Below, one piece after another: positions 33,259 through 45,668 of a stretch of 64,000 nucleotides of DNA (positions are counted from its first letter, which is position 1; each line of letters begins with the position of its first letter). Source of the stretch: Microstegium vimineum (Eukaryota; Streptophyta; Magnoliopsida; Poales; Poaceae); NCBI GenBank assembly GCA_022036555.1, contig CM039140.1:29159843-29223842 (forward strand). Reading direction: 5' to 3'. The notes below the pieces were generated by a model, which saw only the letters and a program-made list of their open reading frames with translations, made no database searches and was not told the origin of the DNA. The position numbers and the translations under genes are program-made.

Positions 33259-34778
33259 CAAACCACCGAACAAATCCAAGCGCTGCAAGAAGAAGAAATC
33301 CAGCGGTGGAGAATGGTGTGGCAACAACATCCATATCAGCCACCGCACTATTGAGCAAAGGATAAGCTTGGGGAGGTTCCCTCCCCCACTAAGGTAAGTG
33401 TTTATTTTCAGCATTTACATTCATGCATTATCTTGCTTATCTTTGCTTGCATCTAAAAAATCTGAATATATATGATAAAAAGAACAAAAAGACTTCTCTC
33501 TACTCTCACATGATCCATAAATGCTTATCTCCCTCATGGAAATGATGAATAGTTGCTCTGCTAAATGTTTCTCTAGTACTTAGTTTACAACTTGGTATTT
33601 CTCTAAGTATGGATTACTTGGCTTAAAAGAAACCATCATGAACCTGAAACTTTTGTGGGTTGCAAATGTTGTAACTAAGTTTAAGTTGTTGTGAGACATG
33701 ATATAACAAGACAAGAGCTGCTATAATATTGTTCTAAACAAGAATGACTATCGGAGTTTTATTTCTTAAAATGATAAAAACACTTCTTGTTCCTCAATGG
33801 TGAAAATTCCTACCAAAACCATACATGCTCTTTTATGATATAAGCTTTCTACATAAGCTGCTTGCTTTGTGTTGAGTTTGGTCAAGTTTTGTGACCCTTG
33901 TTGAGAGATTTATCGTGCTCCCAAGATCAAGATCACGTACACACCACATATATATGCTGCTTCTACACTGGAAGTACGCAAAAACATGCCTTTCATTTTC
34001 CACAAAGTTCATACTCCATGTTCTAAAATAATCTCTCTCTAGTATGTTGCTAGTAACTGAGACATAGACTATGCAAAATTATGAAAAAGAAAAAAATATA
34101 TAGGGGCACATGAAGGTCCCAAGTTTTAGAAAAATGATGAGCATATGAAAGCTCATAGAAAAAGAAATAAAGATAGCTATGTCTCATAATAATAAGTTAG
34201 AAAGAGAGATCGTATCAAATAGAGGAGTATTGATCGATTGCCATGATTTCACACACTTGCACATCTTGATCTATGAGTTTGACACATCTCTCCTTGGATC
34301 CAAAATTTGACTTTACAATATATGCAAGGTAAGTTTGCTACATCTTTTATCCCTACATATAGCTCCACAAAAGCCTTTAGAGTAGGATGAAAAGAAGGCA
34401 AACTTGGATACGTGCCTTGGTAAGGAATCATACACCATATGAGCGACTCGAGAGTACCATTTGAGGAACATTAAGTTTTCTTTTACAAAACATTACAAAA
34501 CCTCCTATATGATACTTGTGAAAGAATAAGAAAGCTAGTGCTCAAGTCAAGTTGTTCTATCTTTCAACCACCCAAGACAAAGGATAAAGCCATAAGCCCC
34601 ATGGAGGACTAAGGTAATATTTGTGAGTTTTTATTGCTAATTTTTCCATTCAAAAGAGAAGTATGATTGTTGTAGATTTAGTACTCTTGAAATATGAAGC
34701 ATAGTAGCAACTCCTGATCCACCGAGGCTAAGTTTGATTGTTTGCTCGGGACGAGCAAAGGTTAAGCTTAGGGGATCT
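33259..34778 (+). other. Non-coding 3' internal region of element B
   Basis: AT-rich spacer with no reading frame. It contains a polypurine-like TAAGCTTGGGGAGG near 33363, similar to the true tract GTTAAGCTTAGGGGATCT at 34761-34778 that precedes the LTR. Duplicated tract-like motifs are seen in related gypsy elements. Confidence 0.6.
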
Positions 34779-36480
34779 TGTTGACACCAAGAATGACACA
34801 CTTTTATACATCCAAAATAGTGTCAACAACCTCAGGATCAAGGATAGACAATCACATCATGAGCATATTTTATAAAATAATAAGTTCCACATGTCCATGA
34901 AGTACTTGATGCAGAATTAGAAGAAATGAAGCAAGGTGGGCCAATGGGACCCACATAGTGGGTCGGCCGACACACCATAGGGCCCAGCAGCCCCCCACTC
35001 TGGCCATGATCCAGGAGAAGCACTCCCAAGTGATCCTCCTTCCCTGGATCAACTTGTGCTTTCTCCCAATGGCTCATATTCACCTCACATGAATCCATGG
35101 GCCCACATCAAGGAAATCAACGTGACAAATATCTTAGAAGAAGCAACCAAGTCACATGACATGTGGGGACCCCATCTAGAAGTCCGAGGTATGCCCAGAC
35201 CCATATAGGGGGTCGGTCGATACCCATCCAGGGGTACCACCCCCCACTTGGTCCCTGACCAGTGGGGCATCTTCTAGAAGCTCGGGGGCAGGGCCCACCT
35301 GCCATAGGGGGGGTCGGCCGATACCCCCCTAAGGTCGGTGCTGCGCATGGTGACTCCCCCACTCATTTAACACATGTTGAAGATCAAGACCATCCACACT
35401 AAGTCGGTTTAGAGGCGGTGGATCAAAGGGTGGAGAATTGAAGCCTCCTAGATTGATGACGTGGCAGTGGAGTAGCCCCTACTCCACCTCCCACTATAAA
35501 TAGAGGCTCATACCCCCCTCTTCATTCATGGTGAATAAGCCTACAAGCTCCAACACTTAGAATTATCTTAGTAGTTAGTCTAGAGTGGGAGTTAGAGTTG
35601 AGTCGAGCTGTGCTCGGGATTTCCGGAGTCGTCTTCTGGAAAGTCTGGTATAGCTCTTGTATCTTTCCTTCTTTGTAAGACTTTACTTTATTCAATATAT
35701 TACTTTTCCTCTACTTTACTTAGTATTTACTTTGAGCATTACTACACTAGTTATAGTATTGTTGTGTGCTTTTGCTTATTACTAGCCTTTACTTTAATAG
35801 TTTGTGAACCTTGTCGCCTTTCCTGTATGCGATCATTGCCTGTTATAGGGTGCTTTAGTTATAGATCATAATTAAAGTAGTAAGTTGTGTGTAAGTGTGG
35901 TGCTTATACATCATCTTACCCTTGGTTACCGCTTGTTGCACGGATTGTTTGTGGTAGCTAGCAAGAGAGTGACAACCTTGTCTAGTCTTTGTATTCTACC
36001 ACGTGTTCTTAGACAAGTTCTTAAAAGGTAAGGCCCATAAAAAGAGAGCGCGGTCCAGTAGGAGTTTTGCCCTCCTACTAATTTATCCTCTCGCCTAGCA
36101 TACTTGTATTGAGGAGGCATAATATTGTGTTTAGACTAATTAATTTGCTAAGTACACTAAAGTAGAAGTGAATTACATAGGAGTCCCTATCTCTCTCATT
36201 GCCCTCCTACCTAGCTATACTTACTAGTTATTCTAAGTTATCATTTACCTTGGTCTGTTCATTCATCACCCTTCCTATCACATATATCGTTTACCCCCCT
36301 ATACTAGTTGGTACTAAGTTGAGGTGCTCTCTAGGATCTCTTTCTAATTATCATTTCTATCTCAGCTTTCCCCTGGGCAAATATAAATTACAATATCTTG
36401 GAATACTCCTGGGTGAAGTGCTACAACGGTATAATCTGTGCGCTTGCGGATATATCCTATAGTTATAAGAAATACCAACA
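34779..36480 (+). mobile_element. Element B: 3' LTR
   Basis: Starts TGTTGACACCAAGAATGACAC immediately after a polypurine tract and ends ATAAGAAATACCAACA, about 1.7 kb. A clear promoter TATA box, CACTATAAATAGAGG (TATAAATA 35495-35502), sits mid-LTR. The U3 has three copies of the GGGTCGGCCGAYACCCC palindrome (about 34957, 35207, 35306). The following bases, GTCGA (36481-36485), would be the right target-duplication copy. The 5' LTR lies left of the chromovirus and is not visible. Confidence 0.8.
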
Positions 36481-39400
36481 GTCGAGTGTGATGTCGAATG
36501 TTGAAAGTACGCATCGGTGCTTGTGGCCTCAAAGCAACTTGCAATGGAGATGGCGGGCGAGGCTAGCGTGTTGTGAGGGGAGCCCCCAACATGAAGAAGG
36601 TCGGATCGTTCGAGCGGATGGAAGCTACGAAGGATGTCGTTCTCGACACCTGCGATGGAGAGGAGAGGGTCGTGCACATCAGCTCCTCTCTTTCTCCGAA
36701 ATAGGAAAGCACGCTCGTCGACTACCTCCGTGCGAACATCGACGTATTCGCGTGGAGGCCCTCGGATATGTCGGGCATACCCAAGGACGTTGCCAAGCAC
36801 TTCCTGCATAACAAGCCAGGTTCTAGGCCGGTAAAACAACGACTACGCCCTTCGACGATGAGAAGCGCATCGTAATCGAGGAAGAGCTCAAAAAGCTCCT
36901 AACCGCAGGTTTTATTAAAGAGGTATACCACCTCGAATGGCTCGCTAACCCTGTTCTGGTCCGCAAAAAGAATGGAAAATGGAGAATGTGCGTTGATTAC
37001 ACGAGTCTTAACAAGGTCTGTCCTAAAGACCCATATCCGCTGCCTCGCATAGATCAAATAGTTGACATGACTTCAGGCTGTGAACTTCTTTGTTTCCTCG
37101 ACGCGTATTCAGGGTATCACTATATCAAGATGAACGAGTCCGACCAGCTCGCGACGTCGTTCATCACCCCTTTTGGGTCCTATTGCTACGTTACCATGCC
37201 CTTTGGACTCTGAAATGCCAGGGTGACTTTTTAGCGAACCATGATTTGGTGCTTTGACGAACTCGTGAGCAACACTGTTGAGGTTTACGTGGACGACGTC
37301 ATCATCAAAACCCGACACGCTTGCGAGGTCGTGTCCGACCTCGCTCTTACATTCGCAAAGCTCAAAAAGAATAGCATCAAACTCATCCCAGAAAAATGCG
37401 TTTTCGGGGTGCCTAAAGGCATGCTCCTGGGCTTTGTTGTCTCCAAAAGAGGAATCGAGGCAAACCCTGAAAAAATCACCGCCATTGAGAAAATGGGGCC
37501 AATCCATAGCGTAAAGGGGGTACAGAGGGTTACAGGGTGCCTCGCGTCACTCAGCCGCTTTATTTCTCGCCTCGGCAAAAAAGCCTGCCCCTGTACAAGC
37601 TCCTGAAAAAATCCGAGCGATTCGCGTGGAAAACTGAAGCTCAAATGGCTCTTGATCACATCAAACAACTGTTAACCAACGCGCCCGTCCTGGTCTCGCC
37701 TAACGACGAGGAGAGACTTCTACTATACATAGAGCGAGAAGATGAAGGGCACATGCTCAAAGTGCAAAGGCACGTTTCCTTTGTGAGCGAAGTACTGAGT
37801 GACTCGAAAACTCGATACTCTCACTTGCAGAAACTCGTATATGCGGTGGTCATGACCAAAATAAAGCTACTACATTATTTTGGGTCCCACGAAATAACAG
37901 TCCTGAGTAATGCACCATTGGGTGAAGTCATCCTAAATAGGGAAGCTGCCCACCGGATAGCCAAATGGGCGTTAGAGCTGATGGATAAAAATATCTCCTA
38001 TGCCCCACGAAGCACCATAAAATCGCAAGTCCTGTCCGACTTCCTCATGGAATGGGCGGATGCGACCCTCCCCACTTCAGCCGTTGAATAAGAGTATTGG
38101 ACCCTATACTTTGATGGGTCCCTCATGAAAACCGGCGCAGGTGCAGGGATTGTCTTGATATCACCCCGTGGGGTGACAATGAAGTACGTGGTATGCTTGT
38201 TGTTCCCAGCATGTAACAACGAAGCAGAGTACAAAGCCCTACTCAATGGACTGCAAATCGTGATCGACCTAGGTATTCGGCGGCTCGACACCCGCAGAGA
38301 CTCTCAGCTAGTAGTCAACCAGGTCATGAAAAAGTCTAATTCCGTCGACCCTCGCATGATGGTCTATTGCCAAGAGGTACGAAAGCTCAAGTCCAAATTC
38401 GATGGCCTCGAGCTCAACCATGTACCATGAAGACAGAAAGAAGAAGCCAAAGCGCTGGCTAGAGCGGCCTCGAGGCAAGAGCCCGCATCTCCCGGAGTGT
38501 TTGTGAGTGATCAGCCGAAGCCATCCATCAGTGTCAGAGAATCGGAGACCTCCAGCTCCCCCAACACGAGCTTCTCAGTAGCCTCGGGGCCACCAGGGCT
38601 TCTACAACTCATGACAATGAAACGACGAAAGCAATGAACATAGAACGGGAAGAGGCGGTGCTCGAAGAAAGGGACTGGAGAAAGCCATACGTAGATCGCC
38701 TAGTGAAAGGCGAGCTCCCAGCTGACCAGGCGGAAGCCAAATGACTCGCTCGACAGGCCAAAAACATTCGTTCTTGTCAACAATGAGCTCTACAAGCGAA
38801 GCGCAACATGTGTCCTGTAATGTTGTATCCCAACCGAGCAGGGAAAGAAACTGTTGCAAGATATCCACCAAGGGGCCTGCGGGCATCACGATGGGGCCAA
38901 GACCCTTGTAGGAAACGCGTTCCAACAAGATTTCTACTGGCCGACGACCGTGGTCGACGCACAAGCTTTGGTCCGCACTTGTGAAGGCTGCCAGTTCTTT
39001 GCCAGGCAGATCCACATGCCTGCTCAAGCACTCCAAACCATCCCCATTACGTGGCCGTTCGCGGTTTGGGGACTCAACATGGTTGGACAGTTTGAGAAAG
39101 CACCCGGGGGCTACACCCACCTGCTGGTCGCTATAGATAAGTTCACTAAGTGGATTGAGGTGTGCCCCATCATTAACATTAGAGCCGAGGAAACCGTCAA
39201 TATTTTCACCAACATCATCCATCGGTTCGGAGTCCCTAACACCATCATCACCGATAATGGAACGAATTTCACCGCGAATGAGCTCTTGGAGTGGTGTGAC
39301 GAGCACCACATACAGGTTATCTTGGCCTCCGTCGCACACCCAGAATCCAATGGGCAGGTGTGGAACGTGCCAACGGGCTCATCCTACAAGGGATAAAATC

Positions 39401-39913
39401 AAGAATTTTTGACCGACTGCACAAATATGGCCGAAAGTGGCTCCAAGAATTCCCTTCTGTCCTCTGGAGCCTCATAACGACGCGGAGGAGGGCCACCGGC
39501 TTCTCCCCGTTCTTCCTAGTCTATGGCTCGGAGGCTATTCTGCCCACTGATCTCAAGTACGGATCCCCAAGGGTGGAGGCTTATGACCCGGGGAAAGCAG
39601 AGACCTTCTTAGAAGACGCCATAGATCAGGTCGACAAAGCCAGGGATGCTGCCCTCCTACATTCGGCCAGATACCAGCAAGCACTACGACGATGCCACGA
39701 CCAACGTGTTCGACCAAGGGGTTTTCAGCCGGGGGACCTGGTGCTCCGAAGAATCTAGAGCAACAAGGAGCGGTGGAAGCTCACGTCGCCCTGGGAAGGA
39801 CCCTACATCATCCACGAGGTAATAAGACCGAGGGCATATCGACTCAAGACCTTCGCCGGCAAAATCTTCACCAACGCTTGGAACATACAACAACTATGTT
39901 GCTTCTCCCCTTA
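36481..39913 (+). pseudogene. Element D: Tat-lineage pol (reverse transcriptase, RNase H, integrase), degenerate
   Basis: Pol of a Tat/RIRE2-like gypsy retrotransposon, which copies RNA to DNA and integrates it. Reverse transcriptase (about 36800-37560) shows WRMCVDYTSLNKVCPKDPYP, CFLDAYSGYHYIKM and the catalytic EVYVDDVIIKT. RNase H (38095-38430) shows LYFDGSLMKTGAGAGIVL and NNEAEYKALLNGL. Integrase (38860-39913) has the zinc site IHQGACGHH...TCEGCQF, the core ITDNGTNF with HPESNG, and the C-terminal PWEGPY and NAWNIQQL. Lesions include TGA in place of the conserved lysine after MPFGL (37212) and TAG nearby (37232). There are frame changes near 37585, 38430-38850 and 39360, and an Asp-to-Asn change at the first integrase catalytic position (39076-39078). 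Gag and protease are absent because element B abuts at 36480. Confidence 0.92.
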
Positions 39914-40207
39914 AAATTCCTTGCTATAGTTATTCAATCAGAAATATTCCATGTATTGTGCAAACGTAGCATCCTGTTTTTTCCCAAAGAAGAACTAGAA
40001 CCAGTTCTGGATAAGAGCTTTTCTTCCACAAACGACGTGCTAGGAAACCTCTTACCTGGGGGCTACACGATACGTACGAAGTAAAGGACATCCCAAACGA
40101 AAAAAGGGGGGGTATAATACATATGACCAAAAGTCCATGACAACCATTTCAACATGATTGCAAACATCAAAAGCGAAAGGGTCACAATCTGGATAAATTA
40201 TTCAACA

Positions 40208-40981
40208 TTATACCCTCATCCTACCAATGCAATAGGTGACCCTCTCGCTAATGTTCCTAGTCCAAAGCTTGAATTCATGCCGAATGCGACACTCCGGGCT
40301 ACAGTACCTGATAATCCCAGCCAGGTCGCTACCCGGCGGCCCAAAGCGTCTGCATTTCTCCCAAACGCAAGTGCGGGGGTCGTCGACAACCAACCCCGAC
40401 ACGTCTTCTAGGTAGCGAATCATTCTCCATCGCCCAATGACGTGAAGATCTCCACGGGAGTGGTAGCGAAGCCGACCTAGGCCATGGTTGCCCCACCTGC
40501 CATCTTGCAGCGTGTCGCCGCTGATTCGGTCAATGATGGCGAGTGCTTTAGGGTCCGTCGGGTTCGCGCGATATAGCACCATGGCCCTGAAGTACCCTAC
40601 ACCGTCATCTCTAGCCACTACCGCTTGGTTGTTAAGCGCCTGGACGACAGGATCCTATCCCCACAGCATTAACCTCTCCACGCCATGAAAGCACAAGGCC
40701 TCTTGGTGATTGGACTTGAGAAAGCGCTGCTCAAAGTTGGATTTCAGTAGACGACGATTAGGTCGACAGTAATATTGAATATGTCGGACGGACAGGAGCT
40801 GAATCATCGTGTCGTCATCGCAAATCCTTCGGAAGACACGACAGACTCGATGAAGATTCAGATACTCAAAGACGTTGCAACTGTTGTCGATGACACGGAG
40901 AAAGATTTGGAAGAGAAAATCTTCCGGCAGCATCAACTGGGCGCCGAACGCCACGGCAAGGCGTGCGCGATTAGCGTCCAT
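40208..40981 (-). pseudogene. Antisense F-box/MYND-like ORF inside element D
   Basis: Lying on the strand opposite to the retrotransposon, between pol and the 3' LTR, one frame from ATG 40981 encodes an F-box-like N-terminus (MLPEDFLFQIFLRVIDNS... LHRVCRVFRRICDDD). A middle part follows (EALCFHGVERLMLWG, then GVGYFRAMVLYRANPTD.ALAIID) resembling the Sel1-like repeats of plant F-box/MYND proteins. A cysteine-rich end (CVWEKC, then RYCSPECRIRHEF) has the shape of a partial MYND finger. The frame is continuous apart from one TAG at 40655-40657. F-box proteins recruit substrates to SCF ubiquitin ligases. Here the gene is either captured host sequence or a regular antisense passenger of this lineage. 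The upstream frame stays open to 41329, so the start is a choice based on where F-box similarity begins. Confidence 0.6.
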
Positions 40982-42200
40982 CTCTCCAGCAAAGTTGGCA
41001 CGCCCCTCGAGTCCTTCGTGGTGACAACGAAGCCCTCTTACTCTCGCTCGCTCTTTGTGTTTGATGAAGGCGAAAAGGCTAGAGAGAGCAAATGAGAAGT
41101 CGCCCTGGTTCACCGAGATATATAATACAGAATCGCCGTCCCTTCGCATCCCCCGCGCGCGCCCTTTGGATTGCGAAAATACAACTCTTTGTATCCCGCG
41201 TGTGCTCCTCGGGGGAATAAGACACGACTCTTCGTATTTTAAGCATGAACCACATGAGCAACTGCTACTCACGCATGGACCGCTCGCCCCCTCACATCCG
41301 AACCAAGCGTCAGCTGCTACAATGTGCATCTATAGGTCGTAAACAACAAGCGTCGATTTCCCAAAGACAGATAAGCCAGATGCAACAAGAGAACAACCAA
41401 CCCACAATGGTCGATGTAGGAGGTGAGAATGGTCGGTAAGTACACTCGCCCAAAAAAGTTTCAACTTTCTGTATTCTAACTATTTGGAGCGCAGGGACAA
41501 CGACGGCGGCACCAAACTTTTACAGCAGTTAAAAAATCGCTCTGCCCGCCACACTCACGAATCGGACATAACGGGAAGATCCGGATGAGTCAACAGGAGG
41601 CGTGGGACCGTGAGCTGGCCCAACCTCTTGGGTTCAACAGCCTCCCCGGCCAAAAACCGAAGAGTGAGGGACGTTGCTAAGCGGGCCCCAGCGGCTGGAA
41701 CGTAGACGTCTTCACGTCAAACGCGCTTGGTAAATGTGTTTAGGCTTCAACAGATAACAGAATACGTGGTAAACCCCTCAAGGGGTGGCATCGAGCCCTC
41801 GGCTCCCAATGAACGGATCCAGGTACTATACGTGTCGATTGTTGAAAACAAAGATCGGCCCCCAGCGGACCTATGTTGGTGCGAGCCTCCACGGATTGTA
41901 GCTCGCCTAGCGCTCGGTCTCGTCCATCGAGGAAAGATACAAAGCCGCTCACTTCCACATCCTAGATCATGGGGAGTGCGAGGAAGAAATATGGAAGCCG
42001 CGCGATGGCGGCCCCCAACGCATGATGAAACTATTAACACGATAAACCAAAAATGAAAAACCAAAATACAAAAGGGATAGCTAAACAACGACACTTAAAA
42101 GAAACCTAAAAGGGGGGCTCAGCAGGCCCGGTCCATACAAGCAAAATAAAGCGCCCCGTCCGGCGTGGTGCATCTAACTTAAAAAGAAGCTAACAGAGGG
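40982..42200. other. Element D, post-pol region between the antisense ORFs
   Basis: No domain recognised on either strand. On the minus strand a TATA-like ATTATATATC (near 41118-41127) lies about 140 bp upstream of the F-box ORF start and could serve as its promoter. Recurrent GGCCCCCAGCGG and similar GC words occur at 41680-41900. Confidence 0.45.
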
Positions 42201-43127
42201 TCATGGGGCCTCCGCCCTCGGCTGCTCCGCTAGGATCTCCTCCGCAGGAACGACGTCAACGACGGCCTCCGCGGCACCGGAAAGGCGTCCGATGAGGTTG
42301 GTGTACTGATCGATGCTCTTCCCATGCGGGATCCCGGCGGCGTCCACCATGTTCGTCCCAGAACGGACCTCAGCCATAGCAAACGCTACCCCAACTCCAC
42401 GGAAGACGGCTCGTGAGATGGCATTGTGCACATGAGCGGGAGCAGCCTGGAGACGCTCGACCACGGTGTCCCCGAGCGCGCGGAGAAGGCTGATGACGTC
42501 GTTCACGGTAGAATGAAGAGCATGCAGCTCCTCCTCCAACGTTGTAAAAAGGAAACGACGTGATGCATCAAAAACTAACCATAATAAGACACAACCCAAA
42601 AAGAACGGCGTTGCTTACCCACGACGCGCTCGTCGGCCTCAGCAAGCTAATCGCGGAGACGGGAGCCCGCCTGCACGAACTCCAACAGACTCTCGTAAAA
42701 GCCGTCGAACATCCGCCAGAGCAAGTCCGGGTCCCGAACCTGACGAAGGTTTAGCATCGAACGGCTGAGCAGCTCCTCCAGCATGCTATGATATCTACGC
42801 GTAGCAGGCTCTGGCATGGGCATCATCAGGGCCAGTACCGCAACCGGATGAAGAACAGCTCCGGAACCCACATCCGACGCTGAACAGGCAGGTATATGCA
42901 CGCGAGACGGTGCCACCCACGTCTAAAAGCCAGACGGAAGAGAAGGGTCACGAGTCGACGAAATCACCCTGGTTAACAAACACAATAAGCACGCAAGCAG
43001 AATGAGAGAAATATCAGTGGTGACGACGCAGCTACCATCCCTCCTCGATCATCCGGCGATGGAGACTCCAAGGGTCAGCCAGGTGCTCCCCAGAACCACC
43101 CTCCATCGGACACTTGGCGCGATCCAT
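42201..43127 (-). pseudogene. Second antisense ORF in element D, probably spliced, function unknown
   Basis: On the minus strand a TATA-like CTATTTAAAG (about 43224-43234) is followed by ATG 43127 and a short exon (to about 43036, donor GTAGCT). A second open stretch (42647-42916; DLLWRMFDGFYESLLEFVQ) and a third (42201-42540) follow, with a coiled-coil-like TLEEELHALHSTVNDVISLL and GVAFAMAEVRSGTNMVDAAG. A donor-like GTAAGC lies at the end of stretch two, but the acceptor before stretch three has lost its AG, and a TAG interrupts near 42645. I recognise no functional domain. Antisense ORFs in the same position have been described for Tat-lineage elements such as Grande, from general knowledge. 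Exon borders are tentative. Confidence 0.5.
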
Positions 43128-44113
43128 GGCCCGACGAACGACAAACTAAGGAGTATAGGAGGCTTAAGGAGGGGAGTGAGAGCAAAGAAGTGAAGTGGAG
43201 CGTGTCAACACAGCCGTCGCACCACTTTAAATAGGCCGGGTGAGAAGCGAAGCCGGCGAGGCGAGGTCGCTCCGTATCCAGGGAGGGCGCACCACTACCC
43301 GTTCTGGCTTACGAAGTAGTCACAGAAGCGTAAGGGATGCCATGTCAAGTCTTTCGCAGCGAGTCGGCCAAAGTGTTGTCCAGGGGTGGGACACACAGAG
43401 TGCCAACAAGTGCCAACAGTCACACCCCAGTCGCTGACAGCGCATGACCGTGGTCTCGCCACCGATCCGCTACGAACAAAACGTAGACACAAAATTGATC
43501 CGTGTGGCCCGACCAAACGACGCAAGATCGTGCCTGAAGAAAGCAACGCCAATAACAAAGGGTGACATGCCCGCATGCACCCGGGGGCTACACGCCGCAG
43601 AAAATCACCGTGCATCCCAGAAGCAAAGAGCTCGTTAATGGGATGGATGGGAAGACACGATGACCGCCCCATTGCATCTAATCATGACGGACGAGCCATG
43701 GCGTCGATGGAAGAGGAGTCCAATACGTGGCAGGAACAAGAGGCGGTCAAGCAGAAGGGCTCAGCATCAAGTGGCATGCAGCATCATGACTAAATAGTAC
43801 TATCAGGGGCAGCAGCGAGCTCTTAGGATGAAAACCAAATCTGCCCCTAATCTGAGCCGCTTACGCAACCAAGAGATTACAACTCTTGGAATAAAAGCGT
43901 ATCCGCCACCTGAGATCGGAGCGTGAACACGAAGACGACAAAACTACACGTCAAAGCCTGTGCAAGAACTACGCTCTCACCCAGGCTCGGGGGCTACACC
44001 CGGTGGGTGCACTCGCGCGCACCCTCCCGACAAATACCAAAACCGCAACGACAAGGCGGGACATGAAAACCTCAGCAAGGGAATTAAAACCCTTCCTAAG
44101 GCTCGGGGGCTAC
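43128..44113 (+). other. Element D, 3' internal non-coding region and polypurine tract
   Basis: No gene recognised. The phrase CTCGGGGGCTAC, part of the polypurine tract of this lineage, occurs at 43985-43996 and again at 44102-44113 directly before the LTR; a shorter CCGGGGGCTAC lies near 43579. Confidence 0.6.
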
Positions 44114-45441
44114 TGTCGGATACCTAATTTAACGATCAACTTTCAAAAACAATCAACGGCTAAAAGTTCGACGATCATCCTCCAGAAAAGGATATAAAGC
44201 CCACTGCCACCAAAGTCATGGTCCTTAGCAGAACGCCCAGATGGGAAGGCTCCTGGCGGAGCGGGACCCCACGTCTCAACCCACGAAGGAAGAGGTGCGA
44301 AGGCCGCTGCTCGGCCGACCCAGGGAGGCAGACGTGCCCCGGAAGACGTGACTCCGCCTCGTCCGACGTATGGACGACCCCGAGATACGGAAGACATGCC
44401 CGTACCTCGGCCTCAGCTGACGTCCCGCCGGAGAGGCTACAGGCTACGAAGGACAAGGGTGGGCCCCCTGGGATAAGACCTGACCAGGGTCAAAACCTAC
44501 CAAGGCAGCCAAGGACCCCTATCTCGGAAGACACCCAAGGAGGAGAGGTCGTCGGTCTCCGTTTGATGACGACGCACTCTCCACAAGATAAGTACGGGGC
44601 TCCGAAGCCACGACGGATCGTACATCCCGAGTAATCCGGAGCACAAGATAACACCCTGACCTCTGCCCGAATTGGGACAGGTCACGTTCCCAATCGAGGG
44701 ACAGGCCAGGGCAAGATTCTTGGACAAAAAGAAATCATACCCTTCGCAGGGCGAAGTCAGTCTCAGGTAACCCCGGCCCCTACAGAAACCCACCAAATGG
44801 GAAGTACATCAGGTACGGGGGCTCGGGAGAACGGGCACGCGCTAACCAGGCGGGAGGGAATCCCGTTGCCGATGATAACAAAAAGAACTAAAAGGCCGTA
44901 CAACGATGTACCCGCAAACGGGTGACCACGATCCGGCCCCTACCACCGACGGTACAGCAAGCGACCTACCTCCATAGGATTGCAGGAGTAACTGGACCCC
45001 CCTCCCCAGCAACGCAAGGAGGGGTCAACACGACACCAGGAGGACCTTAGATCTTCGACCGCACTCGGCGAAGCCTAAGGACAATAGGAATAGAATACTC
45101 CGAGTGTCTACCTTCCTTCCCAAAGAAGGTAGGGATAAAGCACAACACCCCACGTAGATCCTTTCTGTTCCTCACTTGTAACCATCTCTATCCTCTTTGC
45201 AAGTATAAAAGGAGGACGAGATGGATGACGAAGGCAAACGCAGATAGACGAGCTCGAACACAGCCACTTACGACCAGCTTGTATACCCCTGCAAGTAGAG
45301 ATGAGGAACACGAGCAGCCTCGCACTGGATGTAGGGATTTCTTGCCCGAACCAACCAGTATAATCCTCTTGTCTCTTTGTCTCACCATTTGGACCCGACA
45401 TACGTACAAATTTACTTGTTGGTAGTTTATTAACACCGACA
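44114..45441 (+). mobile_element. Element D: 3' LTR (Tat lineage)
   Basis: Starts TGTCGGATACCTAATTTAAC right after the polypurine tract and ends GTTTATTAACACCGACA, about 1.33 kb. A TATA-like AGTATAAAAGGAG lies at about 45201-45213. The next bases, GATAT (45442-45446), would be the right target-duplication copy; the left copy is outside the visible part. Confidence 0.82.
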
Positions 45442-45668
45442 GATATATTTCCAAATAAAAGTATGCAAATACATTAATTTTCCTTATTATAATATGTGTC
45501 TATACTTTATTCTACAAAAGGATACTATTACACTTACACATATATGTACATACTCTTGCCATGCATACTCGATGGGAAAATGTATATACTCATATTTTAT
45601 ATGCATACTTCCTTCAAAATAAATAGATATACTCTAATACATGTATACGTATGTATTCGTACTCACAA

